Shown piece by piece: positions 17,529-28,853 of a stretch of DNA of 64,000 nucleotides (positions within the stretch are counted from its first letter, which is position 1; each line of letters opens with the position of its first letter). Position numbers and translations under genes: made by a program. The stretch spans positions 6,673,001 to 6,737,000 of the forward strand of contig NZ_CP034448.1 in the NCBI RefSeq assembly GCF_003952465.1, read 5' to 3'. The stretch is from Mesorhizobium sp. M1B.F.Ca.ET.045.04.1.1. GTDB taxonomy: Bacteria > Pseudomonadota > Alphaproteobacteria > Rhizobiales > Rhizobiaceae. The notes beneath the pieces were generated by a model. That model did no database searches. It saw nothing but the letters and a program-made list of their open reading frames with translations, and was not told the origin of the DNA.

Positions 17529-18350
17529 ATGAACGTGAAATACCTCAAAGTCGGCTGCCAGACCTTCACCTGGGAAATGCTTGGAGACCGTTTTGCCGGC
17601 GGCCCCGACGACCTGCTCAAGGCGATCGCCGATGGCGGCTATGCCGGCATCGAGATCACCGACACGATGATCGGCCGCTACGCCGGCAAGCCGGGAGAGT
17701 TCGCCGCGGCGCTGCGGTCATCCGGCCTGACGCTCGTCTCCTTCGCCTTCGGTTCGAAGAGCGGCTTCACGCTGAAGGACAAGATCGGCGCCGACCTCGA
17801 CACCGCCAAACGCTGGATCGATTTCGCCGCCGCCTTTCCCGGCGCGCTGGTGTCGATGGGCTCGGCGACCGTCGTCTCCGACGGCGCGCGTGACGACAAG
17901 TTCGCGATCGCGGCGGAAGTCTACAACAAGGCCGGCGAACTCGGCCGCAAGGCCGGTGTCCAGGTCGCAGTGCATCCGAGCTCGCACCACAACACGCTGC
18001 TCTTCGATCGTGCCGACTATGACCGGATCTTCTCCCTGATCGACGCCTCGCTGGCCGGCTGGGTGCCGGACACCGGCCACATATTGCGCGGGCACAAGGA
18101 CATGGCCGACACGCTCACCACCTATCGCGACCGCATCCGCTATGTGCACCTGAAGGACGTCGACGCGACCGGAACCTGGGCGATGCTCGGCAAGGGCGTC
18201 TGCGACACGGCGAAGGTGATCGAGATCGCTAGCGCCGCGCCCAACTTCAACGGCTGGCTGGTGCTGGAGGAGGAGTCCGAGGCGGCCGCCGCCGATCCGG
18301 CTGGGGCCGTGAAGACCAACCGCCAGACCATGCGCGGCTACGGGGCCTGA
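17529..18350 (+). CDS. Sugar phosphate isomerase/epimerase-family TIM barrel (xylose isomerase-like)
   Basis: A 273-residue protein of the AP-endonuclease-2/xylose-isomerase-like TIM-barrel superfamily, which includes IolE, hydroxypyruvate isomerases and the 3-keto-glycoside eliminases/hydratases. Segments GGYAGIEITD, VHPSSHHNTLLFDR, GWVPDTGHILRG, RYVHLKDVD and the final LEEESE supply the expected metal-binding acids and histidines. ATG 17529 follows AAGG-type bases; a GTG at 17508 is the longest alternative. It is followed 4 bases later by a Gfo/Idh enzyme, the usual partner in inositol-like and 3-keto-sugar pathways. Confidence 0.85.
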   Translation: MNVKYLKVGCQTFTWEMLGDRFAGGPDDLLKAIADGGYAGIEITDTMIGRYAGKPGEFAAALRSSGLTLVSFAFGSKSGFTLKDKIGADLDTAKRWIDFAAAFPGALVSMGSATVVSDGARDDKFAIAAEVYNKAGELGRKAGVQVAVHPSSHHNTLLFDRADYDRIFSLIDASLAGWVPDTGHILRGHKDMADTLTTYRDRIRYVHLKDVDATGTWAMLGKGVCDTAKVIEIASAAPNFNGWLVLEEESEAAAADPAGAVKTNRQTMRGYGA

Positions 18351-18353
18351 ACG

Positions 18354-19430
18354 ATGATCCGCAAACAAGACCGTCGCCTTCGTGTCGGTGTGCTCGGCTG
18401 CGGGCCGATCGCGCAGTTCGCGCATCTGGAATCCTGCGTGAAGGCGAGCAATGCCGATCTCTACGCGATCTGCGACGCCGCGCCGGACCTGCTCGCGCGC
18501 ATGGGCGCCACCTACGAACCGGAAAAGATGTATGGCGATTATGACGAGATGCTCGCCGATCCGGAGCTCGAGGCGGTGATCGTCGCTACGTCGGACGCCT
18601 ATCACGTGCCGATGTCGATCAAGGCGCTCGAAGCCGGCAAGCATGTGCTCTGCGAAAAGCCGATCGGCGTTTCGGTCGAGGAAGGCAAGACGCTGGTCGA
18701 AGCGGTCAAGCGCTCGGGCAAGGTGCTGCAGGTCGGGCACATGAAGCGCTTCGATCCGGCGCTGGAAGCAGCGCGCGATTTCGCCCGCGACGAGATGGGC
18801 GAGATCCTGGCGCTGAAGGCCTGGTATTGCGATTCCACGCACCGCTACACCAACACCGATGCGGTGCAGCCGCTGCCCGTCACTAGCAAGCTGGCGAGGA
18901 AGCCGTCCGGCAATCCGAAGGCTGACTTGAGGCAGTATTTCATGTTGGCGCATGGCTCGCATCTGGTCGATACGGCGCGCTTCCTGTGCGGCGAGATAAC
19001 GGCCGTCCGCGCACGGCTCAACGAGCGCTTCGGCGCCTATTGCTGGTTCGTCGAGACCGAGTTCGCCAACGGCGCGCTCGGCCATCTCGACCTGACCGTC
19101 GCCGTGCGCATGGATTGGCACGAGGGCTTCCAGCTCTATGGCGAGAACGGCTCGGTGATCGCGAAGACCTTCAATCCCTGGTATTTCCGCGCCAGCGAGG
19201 TCGACATTTTTCACGAGAAGGATACGACATCGCGAAGGCCGCTTGGCGCCGACGGCCATTTCTTCCGCCGCCAATTGGAAGGTCTCGCCGAGACCGTGCT
19301 CGACGGCAAGCCGCAGCGCGGCGCCACTGTCGAGGACGGGCTCGCCTCGATCCGCGCCATGGTGGCGATCGCCCGCTCGGTCGAAAGCGGCGAACGCGTC
19401 GAGATCGCCGGCGTGACGGGAGCGGTCTGA
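18354..19430 (+). CDS. Gfo/Idh/MocA-family oxidoreductase
   Basis: A 358-residue NAD(P)-dependent dehydrogenase. Rossmann motif GVLGCGPIAQ is near residue 11 and E101-K-P103 gives the family EKP signature. The substrate-domain motif is HGSHLVDTARFL. Its stop overlaps the start of the next gene (TGATG), and it lies between two TIM-barrel proteins. The trio oxidoreductase plus two AP-endonuclease-fold barrels is the layout known for pathways that oxidise C3 of a glycoside or inositol and then eliminate or hydrate. Substrate is inference only. Confidence 0.9.
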   Translation: MIRKQDRRLRVGVLGCGPIAQFAHLESCVKASNADLYAICDAAPDLLARMGATYEPEKMYGDYDEMLADPELEAVIVATSDAYHVPMSIKALEAGKHVLCEKPIGVSVEEGKTLVEAVKRSGKVLQVGHMKRFDPALEAARDFARDEMGEILALKAWYCDSTHRYTNTDAVQPLPVTSKLARKPSGNPKADLRQYFMLAHGSHLVDTARFLCGEITAVRARLNERFGAYCWFVETEFANGALGHLDLTVAVRMDWHEGFQLYGENGSVIAKTFNPWYFRASEVDIFHEKDTTSRRPLGADGHFFRRQLEGLAETVLDGKPQRGATVEDGLASIRAMVAIARSVESGERVEIAGVTGAV

Positions 19431-20248
19431 TGCAGGTCGGGGTCTTCGCAAAAACCTTCCCGGGCAGTGAGCCGGCCGGCGTGCTGGTGGCCGTGCGCGA
19501 TGCCGGCTTTGCGGTCACCCAGTTCAATCTTGCCTGCGCAGGCCTGCCGTCGATGCCGGACGCGGTTCCGGACGAAGCGATCCGCACAATCGATGCCGCC
19601 GCCAAGGCTTCCGGCGTCGGCCTCGTCGCGCTGTCGGGCACCTACAATATGGCGCATCCGGACAGTCGGGTGCGCCATGACGGGCTGCGCCGGCTGGCGG
19701 TCATCATCGAGACTGCGGCGAGGCTTTCGATCCCGCTTGTCACGCTCTGCACCGGGACGCGCAATGTCGAGGACCAGTGGGCGCATCACCCCGACAATGC
19801 CGATCCTTCGGCCTGGGCCGACATGGCGCGCGAAATGGAAAAGGCGCTTCAGCTTGCCGAACGCCACGGCGTCGATCTCGGCATCGAGCCGGAGCAGGCC
19901 AATATCGTCACCTCGGCCGACGACGCGATGCGGCTGATTTCCGAGATAGGCTCGAAGCGGCTGCGCATCGTGCTCGATCCCGCCAATCTGTTCGAACAGG
20001 CGAATGCGGAGACGGCGCGCGCCGTCGTTGCCGAGGCGGTGGAGCACACGGCTGGTCATGTCTCCCTGGCGCACGCCAAGGACCGTTTCGCCGACGGTCG
20101 CTTTGCCACGGCCGGACAGGGCGTCATCGACTTCGCCGACTTCATCGCTCGCTTGAAGGCCACCGGCTTCGATGGACCGCTGGTGACGCACGGGCTTTCG
20201 GCCGAAGAGGCGCCGGACGTCGCCCGTTTCCTCAAGGGACTGGTATGA
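19430..20248 (+). CDS. Second sugar phosphate isomerase/epimerase-family TIM barrel
   Basis: A 272-residue TIM barrel of the same superfamily as 17529 but only distantly similar to it. Visible metal-site segments are SGTYNMAHPD, GIEPEQANIVTS, IVLDPANLFEQ and VSLAHAKDR. It overlaps the Gfo/Idh stop (TGATG) and its own stop overlaps the hydrolase start (ATGATG), so translation of the set is coupled. Likely an isomerase, epimerase or lyase acting on a keto-sugar made by the neighbour. Confidence 0.85.
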   Translation: MQVGVFAKTFPGSEPAGVLVAVRDAGFAVTQFNLACAGLPSMPDAVPDEAIRTIDAAAKASGVGLVALSGTYNMAHPDSRVRHDGLRRLAVIIETAARLSIPLVTLCTGTRNVEDQWAHHPDNADPSAWADMAREMEKALQLAERHGVDLGIEPEQANIVTSADDAMRLISEIGSKRLRIVLDPANLFEQANAETARAVVAEAVEHTAGHVSLAHAKDRFADGRFATAGQGVIDFADFIARLKATGFDGPLVTHGLSAEEAPDVARFLKGLV

Positions 20249-21072
20249 TGCCGAGCCAAACGCTTCTTCGCGACGGCGCGACGCTGCTGGCCACCGACAC
20301 GGGTGAGGGCCTGGCGGTGCTGTTCCAGCACGGGCTCGGCGGCGGCGAGGCGCAGGTCGCCCAGACTTTTCCCGCCGGCTTCCGCCGCATCACGCTGGAA
20401 TGCCGCGGCCATGGCGGCTCCGGGCTCGGCGAGAGGCGGCCTTTCTCGTTCGAAATGTTCGCCGATGACGTTCTGGCCGCCGCCGATCAGGCCGGCCTCG
20501 ACCGCTTCGTCGCCGGCGGCGTCTCGATGGGCGCTGCGATTGCGCTGCGCCTCGCCTGCCTTCATCCACGGCGAGTCGCTGGCCTGATCCTGGTGCGGCC
20601 GGCATGGACGTTCTCGCCGGCGCCTCCGAACATGCAGCCGATTGCCGAGGTTGCCGAGCTCATCCTCGACCACGGGACCGACAAGGGGCGCACGATCTTC
20701 GCGCAATCCGAGACCGCCGCGCGGCTTTATCGCGAGGCGCCAGACAATCTTTCCTCGCTGCTCGGCTATTTCGACCGGCCGGACGCCAAGGCCTTCGCGC
20801 AAGTGCTGGCCAACATCGCCGGCGACGGACCCGGCGTTTCCGAACGCGACGCGGCCGCGCTCGACATTCCAGCACTTGTCATCGGAAACGAAATCGATGC
20901 CGTGCACCCGCTGTCGACCGCCTACACAATTGCCGCCGCGATACCCGACGCGGTCTTCGCCGAGATCACGCCCAAGGCGCGCGACAGCGCGAAGCATTTC
21001 GGCGAACTGCATGAGCAGATCAGTTCCTTCCTCCAGTCCCACTCGAATACCCGGAGCCTCATTTCGTCATGA
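20245..21072 (+). CDS. Alpha/beta-fold hydrolase
   Basis: A 275-residue hydrolase of the PcaD/enol-lactonase-like group. The oxyanion region FQHGLGGGEA, the ECRGHGGSG strand-loop, and the nucleophile elbow G-V-S94-M-G are clear; candidate acid and histidine lie in IGNEIDAVHPL and DSAKHFGELHEQ. It might open a lactone or cleave an ester formed in the pathway. It overlaps both neighbours by 4 bases. ATG 20245 gives the ATGA overlap; 20248 is an alternative one codon later. Confidence 0.82.
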   Translation: MMPSQTLLRDGATLLATDTGEGLAVLFQHGLGGGEAQVAQTFPAGFRRITLECRGHGGSGLGERRPFSFEMFADDVLAAADQAGLDRFVAGGVSMGAAIALRLACLHPRRVAGLILVRPAWTFSPAPPNMQPIAEVAELILDHGTDKGRTIFAQSETAARLYREAPDNLSSLLGYFDRPDAKAFAQVLANIAGDGPGVSERDAAALDIPALVIGNEIDAVHPLSTAYTIAAAIPDAVFAEITPKARDSAKHFGELHEQISSFLQSHSNTRSLISS

Positions 21073-21791
21073 CCGCCAAACCCCTCTCCGGACCCGCGGC
21101 AATAGCCGCACTGCCGCGTAACAGGCTCATTGGCGAATTCTCGCTGTGGTCGGCGGATCTCGCCAACATGGAGCGCGACCTGAAGCGCATCGAGGCCCAT
21201 GCCGATCTGCATCACATCGACGTGGCGGATGCTCGCTTTACCCCCGGCTTCCTGTTCTTCCCCGACATGGTGGCGCGCATCGCCAGGCTGACGGTGAAGC
21301 CCATCCATGTGCATCTGATGGTCGAGGCGGAAATCGTCGAGGCGCAGACGCGCCAGTTCATTGAGGCCGGCGCCGACCTCGTTACCATCCATGCGGAGAA
21401 CGGCGAGGCCGGCCTGCGCGCGGTCAAGCTGGCGCATGAACTCGGCGCCGAGGCCGGCGTGGTGCTGCGGCTGGAGACGCCGCTGTCCGCCATCGAACCC
21501 TTCCTGCCGGACGTCGCCTTCGTGACGCTTCTCGGCACCTCGATCGGCGTCAAGGGCCAGAGCCTGTCGAACCAAGCCTGCCCGCGCTTGATCGAAGCGC
21601 GCGCTCTGATGAGAAAAACCGGCCGCGAAGCGGACATCATCCTGGCCGCCGATGGCGGCATCCGCCATGAGACGGTGCCGCTGCTGCGCGCGGCCGGCGC
21701 CGACACCGTGGTGCTGGGCTCGCTCGCGTTCGGCGATCCGGATCTCGCCAAGCGCATGGCCTGGCTGCACGGACTGAAAGCCGCCGCCTGA
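21069..21791 (+). CDS. Ribulose-phosphate/allulose-6-phosphate 3-epimerase family protein
   Basis: A 240-residue RPE-family TIM barrel. The metal-binding residues are in HIDVADARFTP, VHLMV and AADGGIR, matching His-x-Asp, His and Asp of the family. Next to a ROK kinase and an AlsB-like binding protein it resembles AlsE, which interconverts D-allulose-6-phosphate and fructose-6-phosphate, more than housekeeping Rpe. The gene overlaps the hydrolase by ATGA and shares its last base with the kinase start. Confidence 0.85.
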   Translation: MTAKPLSGPAAIAALPRNRLIGEFSLWSADLANMERDLKRIEAHADLHHIDVADARFTPGFLFFPDMVARIARLTVKPIHVHLMVEAEIVEAQTRQFIEAGADLVTIHAENGEAGLRAVKLAHELGAEAGVVLRLETPLSAIEPFLPDVAFVTLLGTSIGVKGQSLSNQACPRLIEARALMRKTGREADIILAADGGIRHETVPLLRAAGADTVVLGSLAFGDPDLAKRMAWLHGLKAAA

Positions 21792-22814
21792 TGAGCACGC
21801 TCGCACTTGCCTTCGATCTCGGCGGCACGGAGCTGCGCGGCGCGCTGGTCGAGCGCAGCGGCGACGTAGCCGCGCGCGTATCGGCGCCGACATTGGCCGG
21901 CGCCGGATCGGAAGCGGTGATCGGCCAGATCATCGCGCTGGCGGACAGACTGCTCAAGGAGCATCCGCAGGCGAAGGTGATCGGCATCGGCATGTGCGCG
22001 CCGGGGCCGCTCGACCCCAAGGCAGGCATCGTCATCGGGCCGCCGACGCTCGCCGGCTGGCACAATGTGCCGCTGATCGACATTCTCAGCCGACAATTCG
22101 GCCTGCCGGTGCGGCTGGAGAACGACGCCAACGCGGCAGCGCTCGGCGAATGGCGCTTCGGCGCCGGCCGCGGCGCCGGCTCGCTGGTCTTCGTCACCGT
22201 CTCGACAGGCATCGGCGGCGGGGTGGTAGCCGACGGCCATATCTACCATGGACGGCGCGGGCTGGCGGCCGAGATTGGCCACATGACGATCACCGGCGAA
22301 GGCGACCGCTGCTTCTGCGGTAATGTCGGCTGCTTCGAGGCGGTCGCTTCAGGCACGGCGCTTGGGCGCCGGGCGACGCGGCTCACCAAGCCCGGCGACA
22401 ACTCGCTGCTGCGGCGCCTATCGAATGACGGCGACGTCTCCGCCCGCCACGTCGTCGAGGCTGCGCGTGCCGGCGACGCCACAGCGCGCGAGCTTGTCGA
22501 AGCGGAGGCGCGGTGGCTCGGCATCGGCTTCACCAATCTCCTGCATCTCTACTCGCCTGACCTGATCGTGATGGGCGGCGGCCTTGCCAACGGGTTTGAC
22601 CTTCTGGCGCCCGGCATCAGGGCAACCGTCGACGAGCGCGCCATGCAGGCCTATCGCGACGTGCCGATCGTGCCGGCCGAACTCGGCGACCGCGCCGGCC
22701 TTGTCGGCGCTGCAAGCCTGATTCTCTGGGAGGGCGAGCCGGGCACGGCGCTGGCGATGGTGCAGGACGAGGAGACGAAAGCGGGCGGACTGTCCGGCGC
22801 CAGGGAGGCAAGCC

Positions 22815-22822
<8 letters not shown>
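21791..22822 (+). CDS. ROK-family sugar kinase
   Basis: A 343-residue ROK kinase without an N-terminal DNA-binding domain, so an enzyme rather than a repressor. The phosphate loop AFDLGGTELRGALVE, the ENDANAAALGEW catalytic region, EIGHM and the zinc motif C174-x-C176-G-x-x-G-C181-x-E are all present. In the setting of an AlsE-like epimerase and an AlsB-like transporter it is a plausible allose/allulose or related hexose kinase (AlsK-like). It overlaps the ATPase gene by 8 bases. Confidence 0.9.
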
Positions 22823-23906
<1,084 letters not shown>

Positions 23907-23913
23907 GCTTTCC

Positions 23914-24119
23914 TCGTCATTCCAGGGCGAAGCAGGAGCGAAGCTCCGTCGCGCAGGACCTGGAATCCATGCCGTGACTTTCGAGCGTCGCGGCCGTGCA
24001 GGTATTTTCCTCGGCCGCAGGCGCAAAATTCTGCATCCCCGCGGTGGGTCAAGGGAACGGAATGGATCCTCGGATCTGCGCCGCGTCGCTTCGTTCCTTG
24101 CTCCGCCCGAGGATGACGA
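23914..24119. repeat. Rhizobial-type intergenic repeat with inverted arms
   Basis: The element begins TCGTCATTCCAGGGCGAAGC and ends with the diverged reverse complement of the same arm (CTCCGCCCGAGGATGACGA); the arms are about 65 bases each and both reach a GGATCCAT/GGAATCCAT-like motif. I recognise this as a dispersed intergenic element common in Mesorhizobium and related genomes. It sits directly behind the ATPase stop and may end that transcript. It has no coding content. Confidence 0.7.
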
Positions 24120-24174
24120 AAACCACGGTGCTCCCTTCCTCCCTGCTGCACCGCAGCACATCAAAATGCACAGC

Positions 24175-24224
24175 GCATCATTTTAATTCTTGACGCATGT
24201 CAAATTTTTCTAAAGCATGCGGAA
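24175..24224 (+). promoter_or_regulatory. Conserved promoter/operator block B (twin of 10081-10131)
   Basis: Contains TTGACGCATGTCAAA, whose TTGAC-GCAT-GTCAA core is a near-perfect operator palindrome, then TTTTTCTAAAGCATGCGG. It aligns with block A through the ribosome site and the ATG(a/c)CTGACATG start. It drives the AlsB-like transporter operon. The shared core implies one regulator, probably LacI-type, acting on both. Confidence 0.6.
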
Positions 24225-24262
24225 ATGCTGGTGAGGCCTAGGCCAGCGCTCTGGGAGGAGCA

Positions 24263-24451
24263 ATGCCTGACATGGAAAAACCCGAGCCGGGGGATCGCAG
24301 CCAGCGCAGGTCGCGGTCGGCGCCCGGTCACGACTTCCGCAGGACAAGTGCCGGGGTCATTATGTCACGTCAGGCATTCGCACTCGCGGAAAACGAGGCG
24401 ACAACCAAAAATTCGGAGGAGGAATATCCATGCGCATCTTCAACGGCCTGA
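24263..24451 (+). other. Leader ORF or gene remnant behind block B
   Basis: A 62-codon frame with a good ribosome site (GGGAGGAG) that starts MPDMEKPEP, like the frame behind block A. It is rich in Arg/Ser and overlaps the start of the binding-protein gene by 22 bases out of frame, so it could couple translation. No domain is recognisable. Either a leader peptide or a decayed 5' end shared with block A. Confidence 0.35.
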
Positions 24452-25416
24452 CGCTTGGCGCGGGCCTGCTTGCCACCATCATCTCGGCGCCGGCCTATGC
24501 GGGAGAAGCGAAGGTCGCGGCGATCGTGAAAGGTCTCGACAACCCCTTCTTCCAGTACATGCAAAAGGGCATCGAGGAGCAGGCCAAGGCCGACGCCGTC
24601 GGCGTCACCGTTCAGGCTGCCGCCAATATGGGCGACGCGACCGGCCAGGCCGACAAGCTGACCGCCATGGCGATGCAGGATTATGATTGCTACCTGACCA
24701 ACCCGATCAGCGTTTCCAACCTGGTGCAGGCTTTGGTGCCGGTCGCGCAGAAGAAGAAGCCGATCGTCAACATCGACAGCACCATCGATGCCGAGCAGGC
24801 CAAGGCCGCGGGCTTCGCCGTCTCCACCTATATCGGCACCGATAACGTTGCCGCCGGCGCACTGGCCGGCGAGGAAATGCTGAAGCTGGTGCCAAAGGGC
24901 TCCAAGGTCGCGCTGATCGCCGGTATTGTCGGCGACGTCGGCTCCAATGCCCGCATCAAGGGCTTCAAACAGGCCGTCGAAGGCAAGCTCGAGGTGGTGG
25001 TGATGGTGAGCGCCGACTGGGACCGCGAGAAGGCGCTGACGGCGGCCACCGACATCCTGCAGGCGCATCCCGATCTCGCCGGCTTCTTCGCCGCCAACGA
25101 CATCATGGCGCTCGGCGTCGAGCGCGCCGTGCAGACCTCAGGCAAGGACGTCAAGGTGATCGGCCTCGACGGCATCGTCGACGCGCTGAAGTCGGTCGCC
25201 GCGGGCGAGCTTTCGGCAACCGTGGCCCAATATCCTTACGTTGTCGGCGCGATGGGCGTCGAGGCCTGCAAGGCGGCGGCGATGGGCAAGGAGCTGCCCG
25301 CCAACGTGCCGGCGCCGGTGCTCTTGATCAACAAGGACAACGCCGAAGCATCGCTCAAGAACTTCCCGCGGCCCGGCGGCGACTATCCCGATCCCTTCCG
25401 CGAGATGCTGAAGTGA
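24430..25416 (+). CDS. CUT2 sugar-binding protein, AlsB (D-allose)-like
   Basis: A 328-residue periplasmic binding protein of the ribose/allose class. The signal peptide ends at APAYA-GE. The mature protein tracks E. coli AlsB at many points: KGLDNPFFQYMQKGIEEQAK, NIDSTID, GTDNVAAGALAG, SADWDREKAL, ANDIMALGV, GLDGIVDA and ATVAQYP. A rare-hexose ligand such as D-allose, D-allulose or a relative is therefore the best guess. AGGAGGAATATCC precedes the ATG. The permease start overlaps its stop (GTGA). Confidence 0.88.
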   Translation: MRIFNGLTLGAGLLATIISAPAYAGEAKVAAIVKGLDNPFFQYMQKGIEEQAKADAVGVTVQAAANMGDATGQADKLTAMAMQDYDCYLTNPISVSNLVQALVPVAQKKKPIVNIDSTIDAEQAKAAGFAVSTYIGTDNVAAGALAGEEMLKLVPKGSKVALIAGIVGDVGSNARIKGFKQAVEGKLEVVVMVSADWDREKALTAATDILQAHPDLAGFFAANDIMALGVERAVQTSGKDVKVIGLDGIVDALKSVAAGELSATVAQYPYVVGAMGVEACKAAAMGKELPANVPAPVLLINKDNAEASLKNFPRPGGDYPDPFREMLK

Positions 25417-26413
25417 GCCTTCCGACAGACAACGCGCCCGCCAGCCCACAGGCGGGCGCGATGGAGGAGAGCCGTCCCTCCCTTGCGGCTCTCCTCCTCG
25501 ATCCTTCCTTCTGGGCCGACTGGGCATCCGTCGTCGGTCTGGTCGGTCTCGTCATCCTGTTCGGCATCACCCAGCCGGTCTTCCTCAGCATCGCCAATCT
25601 GCAAGCGCTGCTGCTCGCGGCGGCGATCCTGGTGGTGCTGTCGATCGGCCAGACCTTTGTCGTCGCGACCTCCGGCATCGACCTGTCGCTCGCCGCTTCC
25701 GTGATGCTCGGCGCCCTCATCCTCGGCCTGGTCAACGCCGCCGGCTGGAGTGTCTTGGCGGCCTGCGTGCTCGCCGTCGTCGCCACCAGCGCGATCGGCC
25801 TGCTCAACGGCGTGCTGATCACCGCCGGACGCATTCCCGATTTCGTGGTCACGCTCGGCACGCTTTCCGGCATCACCGGCCTCGGCCTGATCTTGTCCGG
25901 CGGCGAGCCGACCATGGTCGGCTCGACCTTTCTGCTCAAGCTTGCTTCCGGCTCCTTCGGGCCGTTCGGCTATCCCGTCTGGGTAGCGATCGTGGCAGTC
26001 GTCGTCGCCCATATCGCGCTCTATCACACACGCTTCGGCGTGCATCTCTTGGCCACCGGCGGCCAGGCCGAAAGCGCTGCCGCGCTCGGCATCCGCACCA
26101 ACAGGGTCAAGATCGCCGCCTACACGATCTCGGGCTTCTGCGCCGGCATCGCCGCAATTCTCTTGGTTGCGCGCATCGGCTCGGCCGAGCCTCAGATCAA
26201 CACCAGCCTCTTGTTGAATTCGGTGGCAGCCGTGGTGCTGGGCGGCGTCAGCCTGTTCGGTGGCCGCGCCAGCATCCTTGGGCCGGCCATCGGCGCGCTG
26301 ATGCTGACAGCGCTCGTCAACGGGCTGACGCTGCTCAGCGTCTCGGCTTTCTACCAGCCGCTTGCCGTTGGCGTCATCGTGGTGCTGGCGGCGCTGATCA
26401 TGCGGTACCAGAA

Positions 26414-26417
<4 letters not shown>
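25413..26417 (+). CDS. CUT2 sugar ABC transporter permease (RbsC/AlsC-like)
   Basis: A 334-residue permease with eight to ten hydrophobic helices. The family pattern is clear: GQTFVVATSGIDLSLAASVM, NGVLITAGRIPDFVVTLGTL, LLATGGQAESAAALGI and LLNSVAAVVLGGVSLFGGRA. It starts with GTG overlapping the preceding TGA; an ATG 48 bases later would remove only the polar N-terminus. The channel functions as a homodimer in this class. Confidence 0.9.
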
Positions 26418-27178
<761 letters not shown>

Positions 27179-27228
27179 CGGGCGGTGCCGCGGAACCTGA
27201 AACAATTGCGTGAAATAGGAGTGTTGCC

Positions 27229-28314
27229 GTGGCGCTGATCCGTGTCGGGCTTGTTGGTCTTGGGGAGGTCGCGCAGTCGATCCATCTGCCGGTGTTGGCC
27301 GACCAGCGCGACCGATGGGTCATCGCCGGCGTACACGACGTCTCGCCGGGCCTGGTGTCGCTCGTCACATCGGAGTATGCGACCGCCAGGGCCTATGAGA
27401 GCGCGGATGCGCTGATCAACTCGCCCGACATCGACGCGGTCTTCGTGCTCTCCTCCGACGACACGCACAGCCGCTTCGTGCGCGCCGCGATCGCAGCCAG
27501 CAAGCATATCCTGCTCGAAAAGCCCGCCTGCCTGACGGTGCGCGAGATCGACGATCTGCTGGCGCTGAGCAAGGACTACGGCAAGACGATCTTCGTCGGC
27601 TACATGCGCCGCTACGCCCCGGCCTATCTGGCGGCGCGGGAAGAATTGCCGGCGCATGGCGACATTACCCATGTCCGCATCTTCGACCTCATCTCGGAGG
27701 GCCGGCACTTCCTGAAAAAAAGCCAGAACATCCTCTATCCGAACGACATCGACCCGGCGATTCTTTCGCGCGGCGCCAAGGAACGCGACGCGCTGATCCG
27801 CGAGGTTGTGGGGCCGGATGCTTCGACCGACCTGGTGCGCGCCTATCGCGGGCTGACGGCGCTTTCCTCGCACCACATTTCGGCGATGCGCGGGCTGATC
27901 GGCGAGCCGAAACGCGTGGTGGCGGCGCACCGCACCAATGGCGGCGCCAATACAAGCGTGACCTTCGACTACGGCCATTTCGCCTGCCTCTACGACGCGG
28001 TCGTCGACGATCTCGGCCTGTTCGACGCCATGATCGAGGTGCGCTCGAACACCAAGCGGGTGCGCATCATCTACGACACGCCCTATATCCGCAGCCTGCC
28101 GACGCGGCTGGAGGTGACGGAAGCCGGCCCGCTCGGTCCGGTGACGAAGGCGTTCGGGCCGCTCTACGGCGACGCGTTCTCCAACGAGCTCGAGACTTTC
28201 CACCGCCACATCATGGAGGGCACCAAGCCGCTCACCGACCTCGCGGATTCACGCCGGGATCTGGCGCTGATGGCCGAGATCATCGAGCGGATGAAGGAGA
28301 GCGGCGGGAACTGA
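27229..28314 (+). CDS. Gfo/Idh/MocA-family oxidoreductase
   Basis: A 361-residue dehydrogenase with Rossmann motif GLVGLGEVAQ and E97-K-P signature (LLEKPACLT). The substrate-domain segment ALSSHHISAMRGLIGEPKRV supplies the conserved histidines. It starts at GTG behind AATAGGAG and follows the transporter ATPase by 50 bases, so it is probably the last gene of the AlsB-like operon and acts on the imported sugar. Its 3' end overlaps the convergent membrane-protein gene by 35 bases. Confidence 0.88.
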   Translation: MALIRVGLVGLGEVAQSIHLPVLADQRDRWVIAGVHDVSPGLVSLVTSEYATARAYESADALINSPDIDAVFVLSSDDTHSRFVRAAIAASKHILLEKPACLTVREIDDLLALSKDYGKTIFVGYMRRYAPAYLAAREELPAHGDITHVRIFDLISEGRHFLKKSQNILYPNDIDPAILSRGAKERDALIREVVGPDASTDLVRAYRGLTALSSHHISAMRGLIGEPKRVVAAHRTNGGANTSVTFDYGHFACLYDAVVDDLGLFDAMIEVRSNTKRVRIIYDTPYIRSLPTRLEVTEAGPLGPVTKAFGPLYGDAFSNELETFHRHIMEGTKPLTDLADSRRDLALMAEIIERMKESGGN

Positions 28315-28840
28315 GGCCGCCTCCTGCTTCCTTATCGTCGGCGGCCGGCGCCGCCTTGGACAGCGGGCGCGCCAGCAGATAGAGGGCGGCGGCATGCGTG
28401 ATCATCAGCAGGGGCACATAGACGATCGGGATCACGTAGGTGGCGCCTAGTTGCCCCGCCAGGGCCGGTAGATCGAGCACAGTGCCGTGATAGTAGTCGA
28501 CGAAAAGGTCGACTACTCCGACAAGATTGAAAGCGACGACGAGCGGCCAGAAGATCGAAGGTCTCCTCACCGCCAGCAGCGCCAGCATGGCCAGCAAGCC
28601 GGTCGCGAAGTCGCCATAGGCGGCGAAGACGGCGAAGCCTGCGGGCAGGTTCGGGCCGACCACGCCGGGAAGCAGGAAGACCAGCCCGAAGAAGCGAAAG
28701 CTGTGCAGCGTGGCGATGGCGCGCTGCGCCTCGACGCGGTCCATGAGCTTGAGCCTTGGCCAGATATAGGCGCCGAAGCAAAGCAGCCACGGCACGTAAC
28801 CCAGGACGAGATGGATATTGAAGATCATCGCCGGCGACAT
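28280..28840 (-). CDS. Small integral membrane protein, function unknown
   Basis: A 186-residue protein with about five hydrophobic helices (for example FNIHLVLGYVPWLLCFGAYI, FGLVFLLPGVVGPNLPAGFAVF, VIPIVYVPLLMITHAAALYLL) and a short basic/serine tail. No family name can be given with confidence. It follows the methyltransferase by 13 bases on the same strand and is probably cotranscribed. Its 3' end runs 35 bases into the Gfo/Idh gene on the other strand. Confidence 0.7.
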   Translation of the reverse strand: MSPAMIFNIHLVLGYVPWLLCFGAYIWPRLKLMDRVEAQRAIATLHSFRFFGLVFLLPGVVGPNLPAGFAVFAAYGDFATGLLAMLALLAVRRPSIFWPLVVAFNLVGVVDLFVDYYHGTVLDLPALAGQLGATYVIPIVYVPLLMITHAAALYLLARPLSKAAPAADDKEAGGGLSSRRSPSSAR

Positions 28841-28853
28841 TTTTCGTCTCCCC

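Noticed and set aside
17718..19451. A 577-codon minus-strand frame
   Set aside because: Antisense to the TIM-barrel and Gfo/Idh genes with clear motifs; a codon-bias artefact.
24263..24451. A genuine 62-residue protein behind block B
   Set aside because: It overlaps the binding-protein start, lacks a domain and resembles block A only at the first few residues; kept only as a leader/remnant.
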